This document shows, one piece after another, positions 15,965 through 20,859 of a stretch of DNA of 20,859 nucleotides; within the stretch, counting starts at the first letter, position 1, and every line of letters starts with the position of its first letter. The notes below the pieces were generated by a model. That model was not told the origin of the DNA, did not search any database, and was given only the letters and a program-made list of their open reading frames with translations. This DNA comes from Tannerellaceae bacterium (GTDB lineage Bacteria > Bacteroidota > Bacteroidia > Bacteroidales > Tannerellaceae): assembly GCA_031273385.1 (NCBI GenBank), contig JAISRY010000184.1:1-20859 (forward strand). Reading direction: 5' to 3'. The position numbers were made by a program, and so were the translations under genes.

Positions 15965-16757
15965 GGCCGTTCCCTGATTTGTTCGGTTTGAGATTCCGTT
16001 GTGTGATCGCCGTCAGCTCAATGAACTGTTCGACGGATAGCTGCTCCGGCCGTTTGTCGAAGATGGGCAGCGCGTAGTCGGGGCAATCTTTCCCCAGGAT
16101 CGGCTTCATGGAGTTGCGGAGCGTTTTGCGGCGTTGGTTGAACGACGTTTTCACGACCGTTTTAAACAGCGCTTCGTCGCAGCCCAGCTCTTTCCGGCTG
16201 TTGCGGACAGCCCTTATGACGCCGCTTTTTACTTTGGGCGGGGGATCGAAAGCCTCTTCGCCTACCGTGAAAAGGTATTCCACGTCATACCATGCCTGCA
16301 ACAGGACGCTTAATATCCCGTACGTCCGGCTTCCCGGCCCGGCGGCAAGGCGTTCGGCTACCTCTTTCTGCAACATCCCCGCGCAGCAGGCCACCCGTTC
16401 GCGGTAGTCCAGCACTTTGAAAAAGATCTGGGTCGATATGTTGTACGGGTAATTCCCGATAATACAGAAGTCGCCGGGGAAGAGCGCCCCGATATCGAGC
16501 TGGAGGAAGTCGCCCTCGATGATCCGTTCCAGGGAGGGAAAAGCCTCTTTGAGGTAGGCGACCGATTCCCTGTCCAGCTCTACGGCGGAAAGGTCGTGCC
16601 CCGCCTCCAAAAGGAAACCGGTGAGGACGCCCATCCCCGGCCCGACTTCCAATACGGGGAGTTTGTACTCCGATACCGTACCGGCGATACGTCCGGCGAT
16701 CCCTGTATCTTTCAGGAAATGCTGCCCTAATCCTTTCTTTGGCCTAACCGCTCTCAT
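15957..16757 (-). CDS. ksgA: 16S rRNA (A1518/A1519-N6)-dimethyltransferase
   Basis: RsmA/KsgA dimethylates two adjacent adenosines in the 3' terminal hairpin of 16S rRNA late in 30S assembly, using SAM; its loss gives kasugamycin resistance. The 266 residues begin with the family signature KKGLGQHFLKD (7-17). SAM motif I is EVGPGMGVLT (37-46), the motif II acid is Glu60 in AVELD, and the catalytic motif IV is NYPYNI (102-107), where E. coli has NLPYNI. The C-terminal helical domain contains the usual TSFNQRRKTLRNS. It is the first gene of the minus-strand operon and diverges from the flippase-like gene; its probable promoter lies at 16818-16825. Confidence 0.96.
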   Translation of the reverse strand: MRAVRPKKGLGQHFLKDTGIAGRIAGTVSEYKLPVLEVGPGMGVLTGFLLEAGHDLSAVELDRESVAYLKEAFPSLERIIEGDFLQLDIGALFPGDFCIIGNYPYNISTQIFFKVLDYRERVACCAGMLQKEVAERLAAGPGSRTYGILSVLLQAWYDVEYLFTVGEEAFDPPPKVKSGVIRAVRNSRKELGCDEALFKTVVKTSFNQRRKTLRNSMKPILGKDCPDYALPIFDKRPEQLSVEQFIELTAITQRNLKPNKSGNGHG

Positions 16758-16779
16758 TCACTTCTTTTGTCTAAGAATG

Positions 16780-16807
16780 TTTGTATTAAAATATATTATT
16801 ATCTTTG
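16780..16807 (+). promoter_or_regulatory. Promoter of flippase-like gene
   Basis: -33-like TTTG at 16780-16783 and a perfect -7 box TATCTTTG at 16800-16807, with a 16-base AT-only spacer, slightly short for Bacteroidetes. It implies that transcription starts near 16814, so translation starts at ATG 16853 and not at the in-frame TTG (16805) that overlaps the box. The stretch 16771-16806 is closely related to 2300-2337. Confidence 0.65.
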
Positions 16808-16817
16808 CAGAGTTGCG

Positions 16818-16825
16818 CAAAAGTA
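16818..16825 (-). promoter_or_regulatory. Possible -7 box for ksgA operon
   Basis: TACTTTTG on the minus strand matches TAnnTTTG and lies 60 bases before the ksgA ATG. It faces the plus-strand box at 16800-16807 and overlaps that promoter's start region. No clear -33 element. Confidence 0.4.
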
Positions 16826-16852
16826 CAAAAAATAAAAGTATTCTACACATAT

Positions 16853-17860
16853 ATGGTTTTTAAAAGGATTCTACGCACGAGCGTTAAGGTATTTCTTCCA
16901 TTGCTTCTCGGTGGTTTGTTGTTTTGGTTTCTATACCGGAAAATGAATTTTGGCGAGATATGGGATATCATCCGGCACGGTGTGCGGTACGACATCCTGC
17001 TGTTCTCCCTGTTCTTCGGGCTGATCGCCAATATTGTCCGCGCCTACCGCTGGGGGTTGCTTGTCGATTCGCTGGGCGAGCGCTTCAAGACAAGCAACCT
17101 GGTATATGCCGTATTGGGGAACTATGCCATCAATTTCGTATTGCCCCGCGTGGGGGAGGTATGGCGCTGCGGTATCATCACGAAATATGAGAAGATCTCT
17201 TTTTCCAAGCTGCTGGGCACATTGGTGATCGACCGCATGACGGATACGCTCATCGTAGGGCTGGTGACGTTGCTGATCTTCTTTTTCCACTTTGATTTCT
17301 TTTCCAACTTCTTTGCCCGCAACCCGGCGCTGGTCGACAGCGTGCAGGAACAACTCAGTTCCGCCTGGCTGTATATCGCCCTTGCGCTTTTGGTGTTGGG
17401 CGTGTGGTTCACCTTTGCGCGGCTAAGCCACCTCACGCTGGTGCAGAAGACGAAAGGGCTGCTCCGCAATGTCTGGGAGGGGATGAAAAGTGTCTGGTTG
17501 ATGGAGCATAAGGTGCGCTTCCTGGTGCAGACGTTCTTCATCTGGGCGTTGTACTTCCTTTTTTTCTATGTCACCTTTTTTGCGTTTGATTTCACGAAAG
17601 GGTTGGGGCTCGGCATCGGGCTGATTGCCTTTACGATGAGCAGTATTGCGGTGGGCGCCCCGGTGCAGGGGGGGATTGGCGCGTGGCATTTTATGGTGAT
17701 CGCCACGCTGGTCTCTTTCGGTGTCAAGGAGAGCGACGCGGCGGCGTTTGCGTTGGTGGTGCATACCACCCAATCGGTTTGGACGGCTTTGTGCGGACTG
17801 TTCGGTATCGCCGCCCTGCCGTTGGCGAACAAAGAAAAATCATCTGATATTCCTATATAA
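16853..17860 (+). CDS. Flippase-like membrane protein (LPG synthase TM-domain / UPF0104 family)
   Basis: A 335-residue polytopic membrane protein of the family named after the transmembrane half of lysylphosphatidylglycerol synthase (MprF). In MprF that half flips the aminoacyl lipid; stand-alone members like this one have mostly unknown substrates. About eight hydrophobic segments are visible. The conserved pattern is clear: IANIVRAYRWGLLV (58-71), GNYAINFVLPRVGEVWRCGI (89-108), FSKLLGTLVIDRMTD (117-131) and, in the last third, GAPVQGGIGAWHFM. No soluble aminoacyl-transferase domain is attached. It is followed after 49 bases by pepD on the same strand and may be co-transcribed, without an obvious functional link. 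The start is fixed by the promoter. Confidence 0.82.
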   Translation: MVFKRILRTSVKVFLPLLLGGLLFWFLYRKMNFGEIWDIIRHGVRYDILLFSLFFGLIANIVRAYRWGLLVDSLGERFKTSNLVYAVLGNYAINFVLPRVGEVWRCGIITKYEKISFSKLLGTLVIDRMTDTLIVGLVTLLIFFFHFDFFSNFFARNPALVDSVQEQLSSAWLYIALALLVLGVWFTFARLSHLTLVQKTKGLLRNVWEGMKSVWLMEHKVRFLVQTFFIWALYFLFFYVTFFAFDFTKGLGLGIGLIAFTMSSIAVGAPVQGGIGAWHFMVIATLVSFGVKESDAAAFALVVHTTQSVWTALCGLFGIAALPLANKEKSSDIPI

Positions 17861-17909
17861 TATGGTAACAACAGATACATTGAATTTTAATAATTAAAAC
17901 TATTACACT

Positions 17910-19364
17910 ATGTCAGCAGAGATCAAGAGCCTTTCTCCGGAACATGTGTGGAGCTATTTCTACGGCTTTACGCAGATCCCGCGCCCGACGGGGCACATGG
18001 AGGCGGTAACCCGTTATGTCAGTGATTTTGGTAAAGGGCTGGGGCTGGAAACGGTCAGGGATGAAGTAGGAAATGTCCTGATCCGCAAGCCGGCAACGCC
18101 CGGTATGGAGGGGCGCAAAACCGTTATCCTGCAATCGCACCTGGATATGGTGCCTCAGAAAAACGCGTCGGTCGATCACGATTTCCTGACCGATCCGATC
18201 CAGGCCTACGTTGAGGGCGATTGGGTGACGGCGCGGGATACGACCCTCGGGGCAGACAACGGTATCGGCGCGGCGCTGGCGATGGCGGTTCTTTCCGACC
18301 CGACGCTGAAGCACGGCCCTATCGAAGCGCTCTTTACGGTAGACGAAGAGGTAGGGATGGACGGCGCGTTCGGGTTGAAACCGGACTTTCTGAAAGGCGG
18401 GATACTCATCAACTGCGATTCGGAAGAGGAGGGCGAGCTGTTTGTCGGGTGCGCCGGCGGTGCAGACCTGAATATCTCTTTCCAGTTCAAGGAGACGACG
18501 GCAATCCCTAAGGGGGATGTGGCCGTCAGGGTAAGCCTGACCGGTTTGAAAGGCGGGCACTCCGGCGTCGATATCCATCTGGGACGGGCTAACGCCAACA
18601 AGCTGATGTTCCGCTTCCTGAAAGAGGCCGTTTCGGATTGCGGCGCCCGGCTCGCCGCGGTAGACGGAGGGTCGATGCGCAACGCCATACCGAGGGAGGC
18701 GTTCGTCACGGTCACCATCCCCGGCGACAACGCCGAAATTCTCTGGGAAATGGTTGGCGATTACCAGGAACTGTACCTCTCCGAGTTTGCCGGCGTCGAA
18801 GACGGGATCCGGTTTACCGCCGAGATGACCGACCTGCCGGAGTCGCTGATCCCCGAAGAGATACAGGACGGACTGATCAATGCCGTCGTCGGATGCCGCA
18901 ACGGCGTATTGAGTATGCTGCATGATTTCCCCGGCACGGTGGAATCGTCATCCAACCTGGCCATCATCACCAGCGCACGGGGGCTGATCGAAATAAAGAT
19001 CCTGGTGCGCAGCTCTTCCGAAACGCGCAAGGCGGCGGTATGCTCCAGTCTCGAAAGCGTCTTCTCGCTGGCCGGGGCAAAAGTCGAGTACGGCGGCGCC
19101 TACAATGGCTGGAAGCCGGACATCACCTCCCCCATATTGGCCACCATGCTGCAAACGTATGAAGAGCTGTACGGGAAACGGCCGTCGGTAAAGGTGATGC
19201 ATGCCGGCCTGGAATGTGGTATTATACAGGGCATCTATCCAAAGATGGATATGATTTCGATCGGGCCTGATTTGCAATTCCCCCATTCGCCGGACGAACG
19301 GGTCAATATTCCATCGGTACAGAAAGTATGGGATTTCCTGAAAGCGGCGCTTGAACGTATCTAA
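17910..19364 (+). CDS. pepD: Aminoacyl-histidine dipeptidase (cytosol non-specific dipeptidase)
   Basis: Peptidase family M20C enzyme, 484 residues, cleaving dipeptides (including Xaa-His) in the cytoplasm; it would finish breakdown of imported peptides. No signal peptide. The two-zinc site is complete: His77 and catalytic Asp79 in QSHLDM, bridging Asp116 in GADNGIG, general base Glu146 and ligand Glu147 in VDEEVGM, Asp170 in INCDSEEEG, and His459 in FPHSPDE. The lid domain, about 190-385, contains GLKGGHSGVDIHLGRANA. Length matches E. coli PepD (485). The ATG at 17910 follows an AT-rich leader without a clear -7 box. It converges on a C11 peptidase gene across a 28-bp hairpin. Confidence 0.96.
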   Translation: MSAEIKSLSPEHVWSYFYGFTQIPRPTGHMEAVTRYVSDFGKGLGLETVRDEVGNVLIRKPATPGMEGRKTVILQSHLDMVPQKNASVDHDFLTDPIQAYVEGDWVTARDTTLGADNGIGAALAMAVLSDPTLKHGPIEALFTVDEEVGMDGAFGLKPDFLKGGILINCDSEEEGELFVGCAGGADLNISFQFKETTAIPKGDVAVRVSLTGLKGGHSGVDIHLGRANANKLMFRFLKEAVSDCGARLAAVDGGSMRNAIPREAFVTVTIPGDNAEILWEMVGDYQELYLSEFAGVEDGIRFTAEMTDLPESLIPEEIQDGLINAVVGCRNGVLSMLHDFPGTVESSSNLAIITSARGLIEIKILVRSSSETRKAAVCSSLESVFSLAGAKVEYGGAYNGWKPDITSPILATMLQTYEELYGKRPSVKVMHAGLECGIIQGIYPKMDMISIGPDLQFPHSPDERVNIPSVQKVWDFLKAALERI

Positions 19365-19373
19365 TCATACGAA

Positions 19374-19432
19374 AATAGCCTATAACAGCAATACACAGGG
19401 CGTTGCCCTGTGTATTGCTGTTATAGGTTATT
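19374..19432. terminator. Very stable bidirectional hairpin between pepD and C11 peptidase gene
   Basis: 28-bp arms (19374-19401 and 19405-19432) have a single mismatch and a GTT triloop; the inner 22 bp are perfect. It starts 9 bases after the pepD stop. The right arm contains the TAA stop (19428-19430) of the opposing gene. On the minus strand the stem is followed by a short T-rich run (TATTTTCG). It is likely the shared terminator of both genes. Confidence 0.75.
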
Positions 19433-20603
19433 CGGCGTAGACGGCTTTATACCAATCCAACTGTTTATACCAGTCGTTCAGGGCGGTAAGGGAGCGCTGG
19501 GGTACGTAGGACGAGATACCGCAGAAACGGCTTTTGTCGATCGGGAGCGTCGTCCCGCCGCCGGCGCCATAATAGGCCTCTTCGGTAGTCTCCTTATAGA
19601 CGATCACCTTTCTCATGCTCTCCTCGAAGCGGGCAAGGGTCTCGGCTGAGGCCAGCCGTCCGGCAAAATCGCCGAAGTCGTACAGGGCGTTGTACCGGTG
19701 CGTTCTCGAAAGATATTCCAACAGTTGCAACGTACTGACATCCAGACTGAATATCTCCTCCTCTTTCCCTCGGAAAATCGCCGCGCACACCTCCGCTAAT
19801 TCCGCTAAAGCTGCTGTCCTGACCACCGATATCGAAGCGGATTTCGGATAGGACGGATCTGCCTGCTGTTCGTTATAGTAGGTATAAAACGTCACGCCTA
19901 TACGCGTCAACAGCTGCGGGATGGCTTCGTTGGCGAAGAGATACCTGACGATCTGGTGGTAGGGCATACCATACCCCAGTATTTCCGTAGGGGAAGCCAT
20001 GATATAGTCCGCCTTGTCCTTGAGGGCGTAAGCCACTTCGACGCTGGCCATATAGCAGGCGTCGAAGATAATAAAATCGAACAGGTTGTCGGGCAACGTC
20101 TCTTTCAGCGTGTTGATCTCCATGTGCGAATTTCCGTCCTGCCCGAAAGAGCGCAGGTAAGTGCCGGCATCCCACGGCAACCAGGCCGAGCCGTGGCTCC
20201 ACAGGATAAGCCCGTAGCTGTCCGCCGTGTATTTCCCGCCGGCGAAGACCTCGTCGATCACCCCCCTCATCACCTCTTGCGAAGCGGAGTTCTGCTCCGG
20301 ATAGCTCTTTACCACCCGCTTTTCCATCACGCCCCCCGCCCCTTTGACGATCTCGAAAAGCTGCGGGACGTCGTTTGCCGGATCGACATAAATCAGCAGG
20401 TTCCCACCGTTCAGGTACCCGTTCGCCGCCCCTTTCAGCAGGATTTCCGTATTATGGTCGGAGAACCCGCTCAACGAATTGTCCGCCGACATATAGACCA
20501 GCACGGTACGCGTCGGCACCGGCTCCGCATCCTCCTTACAGCACCCGAACAGGCAAACGATTACCCCCAGCAGCGCAATATATACTATATTTTTCATTTT
20601 CAT
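19428..20603 (-). CDS. Clostripain-family (C11) cysteine peptidase, putative lipoprotein
   Basis: Second C11 peptidase of the window, 391 residues from ATG 20603. Signal peptide and lipobox LFGC (Cys21) predict a lipid-anchored envelope enzyme. Catalytic His137 in LWSHGSAW and Cys183 in IIFDACYMAS are visible, then ASPTEILGYGMPY, nearly the same as in the first copy. The 46-residue His-Cys spacing equals that recalled for the studied Parabacteroides merdae enzyme PmC11 (His133/Cys179), which self-cleaves after Lys147; the matching place here is Arg151-Ser152 (inference). The frame is open to 20645, but that longer start would precede the promoter box at 20632-20639, so 20603 (or 20597) is chosen. 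Predicted specificity is Arg/Lys; its natural substrate is unknown. Confidence 0.88.
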   Translation of the reverse strand: MKMKNIVYIALLGVIVCLFGCCKEDAEPVPTRTVLVYMSADNSLSGFSDHNTEILLKGAANGYLNGGNLLIYVDPANDVPQLFEIVKGAGGVMEKRVVKSYPEQNSASQEVMRGVIDEVFAGGKYTADSYGLILWSHGSAWLPWDAGTYLRSFGQDGNSHMEINTLKETLPDNLFDFIIFDACYMASVEVAYALKDKADYIMASPTEILGYGMPYHQIVRYLFANEAIPQLLTRIGVTFYTYYNEQQADPSYPKSASISVVRTAALAELAEVCAAIFRGKEEEIFSLDVSTLQLLEYLSRTHRYNALYDFGDFAGRLASAETLARFEESMRKVIVYKETTEEAYYGAGGGTTLPIDKSRFCGISSYVPQRSLTALNDWYKQLDWYKAVYAE

Positions 20604-20631
20604 TTCATCTATTCTCTTGTCGTAAAAGCCA

Positions 20632-20639
20632 CAAAGGTA
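20632..20639 (-). promoter_or_regulatory. -7 box for second C11 peptidase gene
   Basis: TACCTTTG on the minus strand is a perfect TAnnTTTG match, 28 bases before ATG 20603. It rules against the in-frame start at 20645. No -33 TTG is obvious upstream. Confidence 0.6.
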
Positions 20640-20662
20640 CGACATTCCTCTCTAAAACGGAT

Positions 20663-20692
20663 CAGAATTTACAGAATTTCAGAATTTACAGG
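20663..20692 (+). repeat. Short tandem repeat of CAGAATTTA-type units
   Basis: Three units of 9, 8 and 9 bases (20663-20671, 20672-20679, 20680-20688) are followed by CAGG. It lies just upstream of the C11 gene promoter. Similar AATTCTGTAAATTCTG runs are familiar from Bacteroidetes intergenic DNA. Confidence 0.65.
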
Positions 20693-20742
20693 ATAAGGAA
20701 GGTCTCTGAATCCCCTTAAGCTAATAGTATAGCCATTATAAG

Positions 20743-20859
20743 GGGTGCATTTCAAATTGTCGCGGTGATGCCCGGAGGGCATGATTTTCATAACCGCAGG
20801 TCAACGACCTGCGGGGTAAGGATACACACCACATCACTGCCTGAAAGGCAGGACAATCT
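20743..20859 (+). repeat. Composite palindromic element copy B (cut by window edge)
   Basis: A 25-base block (20743-20767) is shared with 10518-10542 in inverted orientation, followed by three triloop hairpins: ATGCCC-GGA-GGGCAT (20768-20782), a 9-bp stem with AAC loop (20794-20814), and CTGCCT-GAA-AGGCAG (20837-20851). A 7-bp inverted repeat CCCCTTA/TAAGGGG (20712-20718 / 20739-20745) borders it on the left. No ORF is inside. The element may continue beyond the window. Confidence 0.75.

Noticed and set aside
16805..16852. N-terminal extension of the flippase-like protein from TTG 16805
   Set aside because: The TTG is part of the -7 box TATCTTTG, so it would not be in the transcript; ATG 16853 gives the normal family start.
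17913..18923. 336-codon open frame on the minus strand opposite pepD
   Set aside because: Mirror frame of pepD, whose zinc ligands are all present on the plus strand.
20604..20645. N-terminal extension of the second C11 lipoprotein to 20645
   Set aside because: It would precede the promoter box at 20632-20639 and put 14 extra residues before a good signal peptide.

Overview
The window looks like chromosome from a Bacteroidales bacterium, probably close to Parabacteroides/Tannerellaceae. This rests on TAnnTTTG-type -7 promoter boxes (TATCTTTG, TACCTTTG), few Shine-Dalgarno sites, abundant lipoproteins of the DUF4369/thioredoxin and clostripain (C11) types, a pckA-pfkA-nfnAB style anaerobic metabolism, and dispersed extragenic palindromes. 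No species can be fixed from the sequence alone. There are 17 protein genes, one of them cut by the left edge. I saw no RNA gene, insertion sequence, CRISPR array or phage gene.

Layout. 1-975: 3' part of pckA (+), which meets a C11 peptidase lipoprotein (-, 1090-2271) across a bidirectional terminator. 2380-5062: a thioredoxin-like lipoprotein and a YifB/ComM AAA ATPase (+). 5063-5235: a convergent gap holding a long inverted-repeat element. 5236-7592: an AT-rich two-gene islet (-) with an MBOAT O-acyltransferase and an SGNH-like partner, probably for O-acylation of an envelope glycan. 7623-7655: a palindromic bidirectional promoter. 7682-10355: a three-gene unit (+) with a GroES-like protein and the two subunits of an NfnAB/SudAB-type NAD(P)H-ferredoxin flavoprotein complex. 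10356-10789: 434 bases without a gene, carrying a large palindrome, a dispersed repeat, a 22-bp tandem repeat and a nested inverted repeat beside pfkA.

10790-16757: all on the minus strand. From upstream, ksgA (rsmA), mgtE, tcdA, lolD and a Na+-dependent NSS transporter form a tight run (8-base overlap, then gaps of 24, 3 and 23 bases), followed by pfkA, which probably has its own promoter. 16853-19364 (+): a flippase-like (LPG synthase TM-type) membrane protein and the dipeptidase pepD. 19428-20603 (-): a second C11 peptidase lipoprotein, converging on pepD across a very stable hairpin. 20646-20859: short tandem repeats and a second copy of the composite palindromic element seen near 10.5 kb.

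Most genes are housekeeping or ordinary envelope functions: gluconeogenesis and glycolysis (pckA, pfkA), electron transfer (nfnAB), ribosome and tRNA modification (ksgA, tcdA), Mg2+ homeostasis (mgtE), lipoprotein export (lolD) and peptide use (pepD, the two C11 enzymes). I found no convincing new multi-gene system. The less ordinary signals are the collinear palindromic repeat family, the mirror-image divergent promoters, the GroES-like gene joined to nfnAB, and the pair of C11 lipoproteins that share a possible self-cleavage site.
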